From positions 1-39,851 of the forward strand of contig CAMZKL010000075.1 in assembly GCA_947311255.1 (NCBI GenBank): a stretch of 39,851 nucleotides of DNA, in the 5' to 3' direction. The stretch comes from an uncultured Chlorobiota bacterium. GTDB taxonomy: Bacteria; Bacteroidota; Bacteroidia; Bacteroidales; JAADGE01. The position numbers and the translations under genes were made by a program. Positions 16,937-26,362 of the stretch are shown piece after piece (the first letter of the stretch is position 1; each line of letters begins with the position of its first letter). The notes under the pieces are model-generated. The model was not told where the DNA came from. It was given only the letters and a program-made list of their open reading frames with translations, and did no database searches.

Positions 16937-17416
16937 ATGAAAATAAGAACCGGCATAGGCTATGATGTTCATAAATTAGTTAAAGCTAATGTTTTAACAA
17001 TAGGAGGTGTTGCAATACCACACACAAAAGGTAGTTTGGGGCATTCTGACGGAGATGTACTAATTCATGCAATATGCGATGCTTTGCTTGGAGCAGCAAA
17101 TTTAAGAGATATTGGTTTTCATTTTCCTGACACTTCTTCAAAATATAAAGGAATTGACAGCAAACTTCTTTTAAAAGATGTTATTAAATTAATTTCTGAA
17201 AAAGGATATGAAATTAGTAATATTGACTGTACTATTGTTCTTCAAAAACCAAAAATTAAAGACTATATTCCTATAATGAAAGAAGTACTTGCAGAAACAA
17301 TGCATATACCCCTTGATGATATTTCTATAAAAGCAACTACAACAGAGCAGCTTGGTTTCACAGGAAGAGAAGAAGGAATTTCCGCATATTCTAATGTGCT
17401 GATTATCAAAACATAG
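16937..17416 (+). CDS. ispF: 2-C-methyl-D-erythritol 2,4-cyclodiphosphate synthase
   Basis: Fifth enzyme of the MEP isoprenoid pathway: converts CDP-methylerythritol 2-phosphate to the cyclic diphosphate with loss of CMP. At 159 residues it is a standard length. The zinc ligands D10 and H12 (GIGYDVHKL) and H44 (VLIHAICDALLGA) are present, as is the C-terminal KATTTEQLGFTGREEGI motif that binds the nucleotide. It converges on the CoA-transferase gene with only 4 nt between stop codons. No other MEP gene is in the window. Confidence 0.97.
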   Translation: MKIRTGIGYDVHKLVKANVLTIGGVAIPHTKGSLGHSDGDVLIHAICDALLGAANLRDIGFHFPDTSSKYKGIDSKLLLKDVIKLISEKGYEISNIDCTIVLQKPKIKDYIPIMKEVLAETMHIPLDDISIKATTTEQLGFTGREEGISAYSNVLIIKT

Positions 17417-17420
17417 AGGT

Positions 17421-18080
17421 CTATTGTAAATTCATTTCAGGAATATTTCCCTCAACAATTAAATTACCTTCGGTTGCATTTTTTATTTCCTCAACACTAA
17501 CACCAGGTGCTCTTTCTAAAAGTTTAAATCCTTTATCGGTAACAGTTACAACCGCTAAGTCTGTTATAATTGTTTTTACGCAAGATACGCCTGTAAGAGG
17601 TAGTGTGCAAGTCTTTTTAAGTTTTGATTTGCCATTTCTGTCAGTATGAGTTGTTGTAACGATAATATTTTTTGCAGAAGCAACTAAATCCATAGCTCCA
17701 CCCATTCCTTTAACTAATTTTCCTGGTATTTTCCAACTAGCAATATCTCCGTTTTCAGAAACTTCAAAAGCCCCAAGAACAGTTAAGTTAATATGTCCTC
17801 CTCTTATCATTGCAAAACTTAAGGCTGAATCAAAAAATGAAGCTCCTGGTATTGCAGTTACCGTTTGTTTTCCTGCATTTATTAAATCTGGGTCTGCTTT
17901 TCCTTTTTCAGGGAATTCTCCTATTCCTAACAAGCCGTTTTCAGATTGTAAGATTACGTCCATTCCTTCTGGAATATAATTTGCGAGTAATGTAGGAATC
18001 CCAATTCCAAGATTTACATAAAATCCGTCCTGCAATTCCTGTGCTGCTCTTTTTGCTATTCCTGTTTTATCTAATGCCAT
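17421..18080 (-). CDS. scoB: 3-oxoacid CoA-transferase subunit B
   Basis: Beta subunit of a succinyl-CoA:acetoacetate (or acetate:acetoacetate) CoA-transferase. At 219 residues it has the active-site SENG motif with catalytic Glu47, which forms the glutamyl-CoA thioester. The glycine-rich GIGIPTLLANY and GGAMDLV segments are also present. It acts with subunit A encoded 57 nt upstream. Together they would activate acetoacetate for breakdown or move CoA between acids. The exact CoA donor cannot be read from sequence. Confidence 0.93.
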   Translation of the reverse strand: MALDKTGIAKRAAQELQDGFYVNLGIGIPTLLANYIPEGMDVILQSENGLLGIGEFPEKGKADPDLINAGKQTVTAIPGASFFDSALSFAMIRGGHINLTVLGAFEVSENGDIASWKIPGKLVKGMGGAMDLVASAKNIIVTTTHTDRNGKSKLKKTCTLPLTGVSCVKTIITDLAVVTVTDKGFKLLERAPGVSVEEIKNATEGNLIVEGNIPEMNLQ

Positions 18081-18137
18081 TTTATTCTTATTTTATTATT
18101 AATAAGTTTTTAAATCTTTTATCACTACTTCAAATCT

Positions 18138-18827
18138 TTAACGAGTAGTTTCGAATTCAATTCTTTTTTCATAGTCAACTCCCTGAAAAATTCTTTGAAC
18201 AAAAATACCCGGAGTGTGTATATGATTTGGATTTAATTCTCCCACAGGAACTAATTCTTCTACTTCTGCAATAGTAATTTTACCTGCTGTTGCCATCATA
18301 TTATTAAAATTATTTGCAGTATTATTAAAAATCAGATTTCCGGATGCATCTCCGTATTTTGCTTTCACAATTGCAAAATCTGCTGTTAAACCATATTCCA
18401 AAAGATGCATTTTTCCATTAAACTCTCTAACTTCTTTTCCTTTGGCAACTTCTGTTCCATATCCTGCAGGAACATAAAAAGCTGGTATTCCTGCACCTCC
18501 TGCACGTATTCTTTCTGCCAAAGTTCCTTGGGGTACTAAATCTACATCAAGCTCACCGGACAAAAATTGCCTTTCAAATTCTTTATTTTCTCCAACATAA
18601 GAAGCAATCATTTTCTTTAATTGCTTATCTCTAAGAAGCACTCCCAAACCAAAATCATCAACTCCTGCATTATTTGAAATACATATTAAGTTCTTAACTT
18701 TAATTCTTGCGAGTTCTTTTAATGTATTCTCTGGTATTCCGCTTAGCCCAAAACCTCCTATCATTAAAGTCATTCCATCTTTTAAGCCAATTATTGCCTC
18801 TGCTGCATTTTTTACAACTTTATTCAT
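18138..18827 (-). CDS. scoA: 3-oxoacid CoA-transferase subunit A
   Basis: Alpha subunit of the same CoA-transferase, 229 residues. The CoA-binding signature GGFGLSGIPENTLKEL is at about 18-33. The family segments FYVPAGYGTEVAKGKE and KAKYGDASGNLIFNNTANNFN follow. It begins 15 nt after the stop of the PBP1A gene on the same strand, so the transferase may be read from the cell-wall gene's transcript. This is an unusual metabolic pairing. Confidence 0.93.
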   Translation of the reverse strand: MNKVVKNAAEAIIGLKDGMTLMIGGFGLSGIPENTLKELARIKVKNLICISNNAGVDDFGLGVLLRDKQLKKMIASYVGENKEFERQFLSGELDVDLVPQGTLAERIRAGGAGIPAFYVPAGYGTEVAKGKEVREFNGKMHLLEYGLTADFAIVKAKYGDASGNLIFNNTANNFNNMMATAGKITIAEVEELVPVGELNPNHIHTPGIFVQRIFQGVDYEKRIEFETTR

Positions 18828-18842
18828 CCTTATATCTGTTAA

Positions 18843-21305
18843 TTAAAAAATATCAATATCTTCATCATCTCCAAAATTTTCATCCCCTTCTCCTTCTTGT
18901 TCAAAATCATCACAGTCCAAAATTACTCCATCATAAACTGGAGGTTTTTTAAATTTTTCTTTTGAAATACCTAATTTTCCATTTTTATAAATCCTTTGCA
19001 TATACAAAGCCCAAATAGGAAGAGCCATATTTGCTCCCTGCCCGTCATGAGTGCTTAAAAACCGAATACTTCTTTCTTCACCTCCAACCCATACTCCGGT
19101 TACTAAGTTTGGAACAAATCCAATAAACCAACCATCAGAGTTATCATTTGTTGTACCGGTTTTTCCTGCAATTTCATTTGTAAATCCGTATTTATATCTT
19201 AATCTTGTGCTTGTTCCTTTATCAACTACACCTTTCATCAAATCAATCATTCTATATGCAGTATTTGCATTTAGAGCTTCTCTACTTTTTGCTTTAAAAC
19301 GAGCAATAACATTTCCATTTTTATCTTCAATACGTGTAACATAAACTGGCTCTGTATGTATTCCGCCATTAGCATAGGTATCGTATGCAGCAACCATTTC
19401 TGAAAGCCTTAAATCTGCTGCTCCTACACAAAGTGCCTCAACTGCAGGAATTTTTGTTTTAATTCCTGTTCTGTATGCCATATCTCTAATCTTTGTTGCA
19501 CCATATTTTTTCATTATCCAAGCAGATGTCTGGTTTAGTGAATTTGCCAAACCTGTTTTTAAAGTTATCATTTTTCCATCTAATTTTTCATTAGAAGAAA
19601 ACTGAGGTGTCCAAGTTGGGGGGTTTTGTCCTTCTGGAAGCTCAATTGTTACAGGAATATTTGGTATTTTATGACAAGGAGACATTTTATCTTCCATTGC
19701 AATAGAATAAACAAATGGTTTAAAAGTAGAACCTACCTGTCGTTTTGCCAAGGAAACATTGTCAAATCTAAAATAATCATAATCAATATCTCCAACATAT
19801 GCTCTTACATATCCTGTTTGAGGTTCAAGAGACATTAATCCTGAGTGTAAAAAGAATTTATAATATTTTATTGAATCCATTGGTGTCATAATAGTATCAA
19901 TAGGACCTTTCCAAGAAAAAACTTTCATTTTAACAGGTGTATTAAAAGATTTTGAAATAAAAGCAGTATCTTTTTTATTTTTAATACTTCTGTATCTTTC
20001 AGATCTTTTTTTTGCAGTTTCTAAAATAGCTGATATTTGTTTATTTGTAATTTTCCACGAAAATGGTGCTTTCTTTCTCCCTTTGTGCCTTTTATAAAAT
20101 AATGGCTGAAGATATTCGCTTAAATGCTCTTTCATTGCAGCCTCAGCATATTGTTGCATTTGGTAATTAATAGTTGTATAAATTTTAAGCCCGTCTTTAT
20201 AAATATTATAATTTGTTCCATCTGGTTTTGAATTTTTATTACACCATCCATAAAGCTGGTTATCAAACCATTCAGTAGAATCTTCCAAATACTTATCAAA
20301 TTTTATTTCATAAGATGCTTTGTCTCTTTTATATTTTTTATACCCTTTATCATTCCATTTTTTCTTTTTAGGTTTTTTAGGAGCAACAGGTTTTTTCTTA
20401 TACATCAAGGCTCTTATATATTCTCTAAAATGTTTTGCAATTCCTTTTGTATGAGACTGAACACTAAAGTCAAGTTTAATAGGGAGTGCTTGCAATGAAT
20501 CATAATATTCCTTTGTTTGTGGAATATATCCATTCAAATCTGAAAGCTCATTTTGATATTTTTCAACCTGTTCAATAACAGTATTTCTTCTAAAAAATGA
20601 ATTTTCAGGATTTAATCTAGGGCTATATTTTGTTGGAGCTTTTAACAATCCTATTAAAACAGCAGCTTCTTCTAATCTAAGAGAATCAGCAGAAGTATTA
20701 AAAAAAGTTCTTGCTGCAGATTTAATTCCAAAAGCATTACTCCCAAAATCAACAGTATTTAAATACATTACAATTATTTCTTGCTTTGTATAATTCCGTT
20801 CTAACCTAACAGCAGTTACCCACTCTTTTAATTTTGTAATAACTTGATTTGGTTTTCCAGACAATCCTGTTTTATATTCAGGACCTGTTCTTATTTTATA
20901 GAGATTTTTTGCTAATTGTTGAGAAATTGTACTTCCTCCACCATCAAGATTAAAAGTTAGAATTCCTTTTAAAACACGTCCTAATGCTCTTGCATCAATT
21001 CCTGAATGGCTATAAAATCGGGCATCTTCTGTCGCCACCAAGGCATTTAAAACATTTGAAGACACCTCTTTAAAATCAACAGATGTTCTGTTCTCTCTAA
21101 AAAACTTTCCTAATAATCTTTGATCTGAGGAATAAATCTCTGTTGCTAAATTAGATTTAGGATTTTCTAATTCTTCAAAACCAGGTAATTTTCCAAAAAC
21201 TTCATTACTTACTAAAATAAAAATTATTCCAATTAGAATAAAAGGTACTAACAAAATTGACCAATAAATTATTTTAAATTTTTTAAATTTTCTTATTTCT
21301 TCCAT
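18843..21305 (-). CDS. mrcA: penicillin-binding protein 1A (bifunctional)
   Basis: Class A peptidoglycan synthase of 820 residues, anchored by an N-terminal helix (about 12-33). The GT51 glycosyltransferase domain has catalytic Glu93 in ATEDARFYSHSGID, then GGSTISQQLAKNLY. The transpeptidase domain has the nucleophile Ser526 in STFK, SLN as the SxN motif near residue 610, and KTGTT near 715. It polymerises and cross-links glycan strands in the periplasm. A basic insert (about 304-325, PVAPKKPKKKKW) lies between the two catalytic domains. The C-terminus ends in a very acidic tail, DDFEQEGEGDENFGDDEDID, of unknown role. It diverges from topA across a 232-nt gap. Confidence 0.95.
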   Translation of the reverse strand: MEEIRKFKKFKIIYWSILLVPFILIGIIFILVSNEVFGKLPGFEELENPKSNLATEIYSSDQRLLGKFFRENRTSVDFKEVSSNVLNALVATEDARFYSHSGIDARALGRVLKGILTFNLDGGGSTISQQLAKNLYKIRTGPEYKTGLSGKPNQVITKLKEWVTAVRLERNYTKQEIIVMYLNTVDFGSNAFGIKSAARTFFNTSADSLRLEEAAVLIGLLKAPTKYSPRLNPENSFFRRNTVIEQVEKYQNELSDLNGYIPQTKEYYDSLQALPIKLDFSVQSHTKGIAKHFREYIRALMYKKKPVAPKKPKKKKWNDKGYKKYKRDKASYEIKFDKYLEDSTEWFDNQLYGWCNKNSKPDGTNYNIYKDGLKIYTTINYQMQQYAEAAMKEHLSEYLQPLFYKRHKGRKKAPFSWKITNKQISAILETAKKRSERYRSIKNKKDTAFISKSFNTPVKMKVFSWKGPIDTIMTPMDSIKYYKFFLHSGLMSLEPQTGYVRAYVGDIDYDYFRFDNVSLAKRQVGSTFKPFVYSIAMEDKMSPCHKIPNIPVTIELPEGQNPPTWTPQFSSNEKLDGKMITLKTGLANSLNQTSAWIMKKYGATKIRDMAYRTGIKTKIPAVEALCVGAADLRLSEMVAAYDTYANGGIHTEPVYVTRIEDKNGNVIARFKAKSREALNANTAYRMIDLMKGVVDKGTSTRLRYKYGFTNEIAGKTGTTNDNSDGWFIGFVPNLVTGVWVGGEERSIRFLSTHDGQGANMALPIWALYMQRIYKNGKLGISKEKFKKPPVYDGVILDCDDFEQEGEGDENFGDDEDIDIF

Positions 21306-21449
21306 TAAATATACTTCAAATTTTTATGTCGTAAAATTAGTAAAAAAATATGAATTGATATTTGATTTTCTTAATTTTCAATTTTTAAAACATATCTGTC
21401 TATAAATCTGAAACTTAGCCATAAATCTAAAAAAAAAATTAATAAAAAT

Positions 21450-21481
21450 TTTGACAAGACTTTAATATTTATTTTAATTTG
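21450..21481 (+). promoter_or_regulatory. probable promoter of topA
   Basis: TTTG at 21450-21453, 20 nt, then TTAATTTG at 21474-21481 (one mismatch to TAnnTTTG), 56 nt before the ATG at 21538. It sits in the divergent gap with the PBP1A gene. Confidence 0.5.
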
Positions 21482-21537
21482 CACATTCAAATTTTTATTT
21501 ATTCGTATTTTAATATCCATTTTTAATAACCCTAAAC

Positions 21538-24078
21538 ATGAGTAAAAACCTTGTTATTGTTGAGTCCCCTGCTAAGGCTAAAACTATTGAAAAATTTCTG
21601 GGAAAAGATTATACTGTAAAATCAAGTTATGGTCATATTAGAGACTTAGTAAAAAAAAACTATGGTATTGATATTGAAAACAACTATAAGCCGGAATACA
21701 TAGTAATGCCAGACAAAAAAAAGATTATTGCTGAGCTAAAAAAAGAAGTAAAAAAAGCAAACTCCGTTTTGTTAGCATCTGATGAAGACCGTGAGGGAGA
21801 GGCAATTGCATGGCATTTATATGAAGTTCTAAAACTCAAGAACAAAGATACTAAAAGAATTGTTTTTAATGAAATCACAGATTCTGCAATAAAAAATGCA
21901 GTTAAAAACCCAGGAAATATAAATATTGATTTAGTCAATGCTCAACAAGCAAGAAGAATTTTGGACAGATTAGTTGGATTTGAATTATCATCTGTTTTAT
22001 GGAAAAAAGTACAATCTAAATTATCTGCCGGAAGAGTTCAATCTGTTGCAGTTAAATTATTAGTTGAAAGAGAAAGAGAAATTATAAATTTTAAAGCTGA
22101 AAGTTTTTTTAAAGTTTCCGCAGATTTCTTAGTTTCTGACGAAAATGAAAATACTACAAATTTAAACGCAACTTTATCTAAAAAAATAAAAACAGAAGAA
22201 GAAGTTATTGAAATATTAAACAATATTAAAACTGCTAGTTTTAAAATCATTAATGTAGAAAAAAAACCTGCCAAACGTTCACCTTCTGCACCTTTTACAA
22301 CATCTTCACTACAACAAGAAGCTAGTCGAAAACTTGGTTTCCCTGTTGGAAAAACAATGAGAGTTGCCCAAAAATTATATGAAAGTGGAAAGATAACATA
22401 CATGAGAACCGATTCCGTAAATCTTTCAAAATTAGCATTAGAAACAGCAAAGAAAACAATATTAGAAGAATACGGAGAAAAATACTACAAAAGAAGATCA
22501 TACAAAACTAAAGTAAAAGGTGCACAAGAAGCTCATGAAGCTATAAGACCAACTTATATTAACAATAAAACTGTTTCAGCCTCTTTTGATGAATCTAGAT
22601 TATATGATTTAATAAGAAAGCGAACTTTAGCTTCTCAAATGACCGATGCTCTGTTTGAAAAAACTAACATCTTAATAGATTTTGAAAACAAAAAATATAA
22701 TTTTTCTGCAACAGGAGAAGTTTTAATTTTTGCAGGATTTATAAAAGTATATGCTGACGATGATAATATTAATAAACAGACAGACATACTTCCTCCTGTA
22801 AAAAAAGGGCAAATTCTAGAATTTAGCAAAATTTCAGCAGAACAAAACTTTAGCAAATATCCTCCAAGATACTCGGAAGCATCACTTGTCAAGCAACTTG
22901 AAGACAAAGGAATAGGAAGACCTTCAACATATGCTCCTACAATTTCTACAATTCAAAAAAGAGGGTATGCAACTAAAGAAAGTAGAGATGGTGTTGAAAA
23001 AGAATTTACTAATATACTATATACTGACAAAATTCAGAAAAAAGTTATAACTAAACAATATGGAGCCGAAAAAAACAAATTATTTCCTACGGATATTGCT
23101 ATGGTTGTAACAGATTTTTTAAGTGATAATTTTGAAAATATCATAGATTATAACTTTACAGCAAATGTTGAAACAGAATTTGACAGCATTGCTGATGGAA
23201 AAGTTGTATGGTATGAAATGATTGATAAATTCTATACTGATTTCAGTAAAAAAGTTAAGAAAACAATAGAAGAAGCAGAAAGAAATACAGGAGAAAGAAT
23301 TCTTGGAAAAGACCCTAAAACAGGCAAACAAATTTCAACAAGAATAGGAAGATATGGACCAGTTGTACAACTTGGAATACAAGATAAAGATGAAAAATTA
23401 CAATTTGCAAGTCTTGGAAAAGAGCAACATATTGAAACTATAAGTTTAAAAGAAGCTATAAATTTACTTGAAAACTCAGGCAAAGGAAGATTGTTAGGTA
23501 CAGATCCTAAAACAGGAAAAAATATATATGTGAGATTTGCAAGATATGGAGCAGTAGCTCAACTTGGAGAAGCAGACGACAAAGAAAACAAGCCTCAATA
23601 CGCAGGTTTATTAAAAGGAATGTCAATAGACTCTATTACACTTGCAGAAGCTGTTGAACTTTTTAAACTCCCAAGAGATGTTGGAGAATTTGAAGGAAAA
23701 AAAGTTGTAGCAGCAGTAGGAAGGTTTGGACCATACATAAGACACGATTCAAAATTTATTTCATTAAAAAAAACTGATGATCCTTTAACAGTCTCTCTTG
23801 ATAGAGCTATTGAGTTAATAAACGACAAAAGAGAATCTGATAGAAAACGAATAATAAAAGAATTCCCTGAAAATACAGATGTTAAAATCATAAAAGATAG
23901 ATGGGGGAAACCTTGCATTTTCTTTAATAAAAAATACATACGTTTATCAACAAAAGTAAAACCAGAAGAACTTTCACTCAGTGATTGTTTAAAACTTATT
24001 GAAATAGAAATGCCAAAGAAAAAAACTAAATCAAAAAAAACTCCAGCAAAGAAAAAAACAACTCGCAAAAAGAAATAA
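21538..24078 (+). CDS. topA: DNA topoisomerase I
   Basis: Type IA topoisomerase relaxing negative supercoils. The 846-residue protein opens with the TOPRIM domain (NLVIVESPAKAKTIEKFLG, then the metal-binding SDEDREGE with D82, D84 and E86). The catalytic tyrosine is Y288 in ITYMRTDS. Residues 560 onward lack the Cys4 zinc ribbons of the E. coli enzyme. In their place are four Toprim_Crpt-like repeats, whose cores are GRYGPVVQLG (about 604), ARYGAVAQLG (about 668), GRFGPYIRHD (about 728) and DRWGKPC (about 787). A Lys-rich tail (KKKTKSKKTPAKKKTTRKKK) ends the protein and probably binds DNA. The arginase-fold gene starts 6 nt later. Confidence 0.97.
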   Translation: MSKNLVIVESPAKAKTIEKFLGKDYTVKSSYGHIRDLVKKNYGIDIENNYKPEYIVMPDKKKIIAELKKEVKKANSVLLASDEDREGEAIAWHLYEVLKLKNKDTKRIVFNEITDSAIKNAVKNPGNINIDLVNAQQARRILDRLVGFELSSVLWKKVQSKLSAGRVQSVAVKLLVEREREIINFKAESFFKVSADFLVSDENENTTNLNATLSKKIKTEEEVIEILNNIKTASFKIINVEKKPAKRSPSAPFTTSSLQQEASRKLGFPVGKTMRVAQKLYESGKITYMRTDSVNLSKLALETAKKTILEEYGEKYYKRRSYKTKVKGAQEAHEAIRPTYINNKTVSASFDESRLYDLIRKRTLASQMTDALFEKTNILIDFENKKYNFSATGEVLIFAGFIKVYADDDNINKQTDILPPVKKGQILEFSKISAEQNFSKYPPRYSEASLVKQLEDKGIGRPSTYAPTISTIQKRGYATKESRDGVEKEFTNILYTDKIQKKVITKQYGAEKNKLFPTDIAMVVTDFLSDNFENIIDYNFTANVETEFDSIADGKVVWYEMIDKFYTDFSKKVKKTIEEAERNTGERILGKDPKTGKQISTRIGRYGPVVQLGIQDKDEKLQFASLGKEQHIETISLKEAINLLENSGKGRLLGTDPKTGKNIYVRFARYGAVAQLGEADDKENKPQYAGLLKGMSIDSITLAEAVELFKLPRDVGEFEGKKVVAAVGRFGPYIRHDSKFISLKKTDDPLTVSLDRAIELINDKRESDRKRIIKEFPENTDVKIIKDRWGKPCIFFNKKYIRLSTKVKPEELSLSDCLKLIEIEMPKKKTKSKKTPAKKKTTRKKK

Positions 24079-24084
24079 ACAACA

Positions 24085-25248
24085 ATGCTAAGTAATATTA
24101 TAGACTTTTTGAATCCTGTTAACACTAATATCTTTGAGAACATTTCAACAAATATTCATAAAGAATTAATGTTTTCAAATATCCATTTTTTAAACGAAAT
24201 GGAAACAGTAAGTAATAATAAAAATTTTGACATTGCAATTATTGGAGTTCCCGAAGATAGAAACTCAAAAAACAAAGGCACAAATAAAGCTCCTGATAAA
24301 ATCCGAAAAGAATTATATAATTTATTTATACCATCCAAAATTAATATAATTGACATAGGCAATTTAAAAAAAGGGAAGTCTGTAAATGACACATACATAG
24401 CTCTTTCAGAAGTTGTATTTGAATTGTTAAAAAATGAACTTGCTGTTGTAATTATTGGTGGCAGCAAAGACTTAATAGTTCCTATTTGCAAGTCATATGA
24501 AAAAGGAAAAAAAACATTCAATTTATGTGTGGCAGAACCAAAATTAAATTTAAAAGAAAATGAAGACATCTTTTCAGAAGAAACATATCTTTCAGAAATT
24601 ATAGAAAACAACAATAAGCTATTTAATTATACAAACCTAGGATATCAAACATATTATAACCCAACTGAAAACATAAATTATATTACAAAAAAATATGATA
24701 CATTCAGACTTGGAATTTCAAGAACAAAAATTAATAATAATGAACCTATTTTAAGAGACTCCGATTTTTTTGCAATTGATATAAGCTCAATTAAAAAAAC
24801 TGATGCACCTGGAGTTTTAAAACCTTCAATTCACGGTTTCTATGGTGAAGAAATTTGTCAATTGGCAGGATATGCAGGAATTAGTGATAAAATTTCAACA
24901 TTCGGAATTTTTAACACAAACCCAGTTTTTGATAAAGAAAATCAAACTACTGAACTTGCAGCACAAATAATTTGGCATTTTATTCAATCGTTTTACCTAA
25001 GAAAAAATGAGAGCAATCCTAAAACTATAAAAAATCAGAAGAAATATATAGTTAATATTGAGGGTCTTACCGAAAATATAATTTTCTACAAAAGCACAAA
25101 AACACAAAGATGGTGGTTTGAAGTACCTTATCTAAAAAAAGAAAAAGAAAAGATAAAATTAATTGCTTGTACATTTGAAGACTACATAAAAGCATCAAAT
25201 AATGAAATTCCTGAAAGATGGTGGAAATTTTTTAAAAAATTAAATTAA
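24085..25248 (+). CDS. arginase-fold (ureohydrolase-like) protein lacking the metal site
   Basis: A 387-residue relative of the arginase/agmatinase/formimidoylglutamase family. The fold order is recognisable: IIGVPEDRNSKNKGTNKAPDKIR (53-75), then VVIIGGSKDL (121-130) where active enzymes have GGDHS. VAEPKLNL (149-156) stands where they have DAHxD, and AIDISSIKKTDAPG (230-243) where they have SxDxDxxDP. NTNPVFDKENQTTELAAQI (277-295) matches the family's closing motif. Most manganese ligands are therefore missing, so hydrolysis of a guanidino substrate is unlikely and a binding or structural role is more probable. It lies between topA and the T9SS genes. From memory, a gene of this family is found near gldK in other Bacteroidota. 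Residues after 310 are a separate extension with a Trp-rich end (RWWFEVPYL, ERWWKFF). Confidence 0.8.
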   Translation: MLSNIIDFLNPVNTNIFENISTNIHKELMFSNIHFLNEMETVSNNKNFDIAIIGVPEDRNSKNKGTNKAPDKIRKELYNLFIPSKINIIDIGNLKKGKSVNDTYIALSEVVFELLKNELAVVIIGGSKDLIVPICKSYEKGKKTFNLCVAEPKLNLKENEDIFSEETYLSEIIENNNKLFNYTNLGYQTYYNPTENINYITKKYDTFRLGISRTKINNNEPILRDSDFFAIDISSIKKTDAPGVLKPSIHGFYGEEICQLAGYAGISDKISTFGIFNTNPVFDKENQTTELAAQIIWHFIQSFYLRKNESNPKTIKNQKKYIVNIEGLTENIIFYKSTKTQRWWFEVPYLKKEKEKIKLIACTFEDYIKASNNEIPERWWKFFKKLN

Positions 25249-25293
25249 TTGCTAAATCATTTATATAAAGACTATAAGCTATAATTTACAAAA

Positions 25294-25320
25294 TTATTAA
25301 TAACTTTTTTTTTTTTTTTT
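25294..25320 (+). terminator. AT-only palindrome followed by 16 T: weak terminator or slippery tract
   Basis: TTATTAATAA (25294-25303), one C, then 16 consecutive T (25305-25320). It follows the arginase-fold gene by about 45 nt and could end the topA transcript, although the stem is weak. The tract is 68 nt upstream of the porP ATG, a position where length variation could alter expression. Confidence 0.4.
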
Positions 25321-25388
25321 CACTAAAAATATAATTTTTACAAAAAAAAATAAGTTTATTACAAAAAAAATTACTTATTTTGTATTTG

Positions 25389-26327
25389 ATGAAGAAGACG
25401 CACTTATTATTATTTTTGTTTTTTTTTTCCTTAGAGGTATTCTCTCAACAAGACCCGCAATTTGCTCAAAATAAGAACAATTTGCTGTTTACAAACCCTG
25501 CTTTTGCAGGAATGTCTGATGGGATTTGTGCTTCTGCTATAAACAGACAGCAATGGGTCGGTTTTAAAGGAGCACCCGTTACAACCTTAGCAGGAATACA
25601 TAGCAAAATAAAGTTATTCGGTATAAAAGGCGGAGTTGGTCTTTCAATTGCAGATGATAGATATGAGTTCTCAAAAGATTTTCAAGCAAAACTTGCATAT
25701 TCTTATCACAAACGTTTCATGTCAGGAATACTCGGTATAGGAATAGAAGCAGGAATGATAAATAAAGACCTAGAACCTGAATGGATTTATCCAGATGAAG
25801 ATGGTCAAACTGATGGATATATACCTCATGTAGCAACAAGAAAAATGATTCTTGATTTAGGCTTAGGAATATTTTACAAACTTGGAGAAAATTTTTATGC
25901 TGGAATATCAATGTCGCATGTTCATAAACCGAAAATTAAATATCCAGAGCTTAGTTCGGCATCATTTTTGAGCAGACATTATTTCGCAACAGTTGGATAT
26001 AATTTTAGAATGTTGAATAGTCCAATTGAAATGCAACCATCTGTATTTGTGAAGTTTGACGGTACTAAAATGCAATATAGTGGAAATTTAACCGCTTTGT
26101 ACAATAAAAAATTTAGCGTTGGCGTTTCATACAGAAATAAAGAGGCTATTATTCCAATGGTTGGAATAAATCTGTTTAGTGGACTTAAAATTGGATATGC
26201 CTATGAGCTCTCAATAAACAGATTAATAACAGTAAGTAGAGGAACACATGAGTTTTTTGTTGGCTACTGCTTTAATTTTTTTGGAACAACTAAAGATTAT
26301 AAATATAGAAGTATAATTTACTTATAA
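25389..26327 (+). CDS. porP: PorP/SprF-family T9SS outer-membrane protein
   Basis: A predicted outer-membrane beta-barrel of 312 residues that works with the type IX secretion machinery. A signal peptide covers about residues 1-19 (ending VFSQ). Then comes the family's hallmark opening QDPQFAQNKNNLLFTNPAFAGM and AINRQQWVGFKGAPVT. Repeated amphipathic strands follow, with Gly/aromatic residues. I start at the ATG at 25389; a TTG three codons earlier is less likely. It precedes gldK by 35 nt, the same order as porP-porK in Porphyromonas gingivalis. SprF-type paralogues pair with specific secreted adhesins, but the gldK neighbourhood points to the core PorP role. Confidence 0.93.
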   Translation: MKKTHLLLFLFFFSLEVFSQQDPQFAQNKNNLLFTNPAFAGMSDGICASAINRQQWVGFKGAPVTTLAGIHSKIKLFGIKGGVGLSIADDRYEFSKDFQAKLAYSYHKRFMSGILGIGIEAGMINKDLEPEWIYPDEDGQTDGYIPHVATRKMILDLGLGIFYKLGENFYAGISMSHVHKPKIKYPELSSASFLSRHYFATVGYNFRMLNSPIEMQPSVFVKFDGTKMQYSGNLTALYNKKFSVGVSYRNKEAIIPMVGINLFSGLKIGYAYELSINRLITVSRGTHEFFVGYCFNFFGTTKDYKYRSIIYL

Positions 26328-26362
26328 AAAAACAATAACATTTTTTAAATAACACAGGTATC

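Noticed and set aside
22038-24143. Several long minus-strand frames opposite topA
   Set aside because: They are shadows of the topA coding strand: Ser/Phe/Leu-rich, without starts or motifs of their own.
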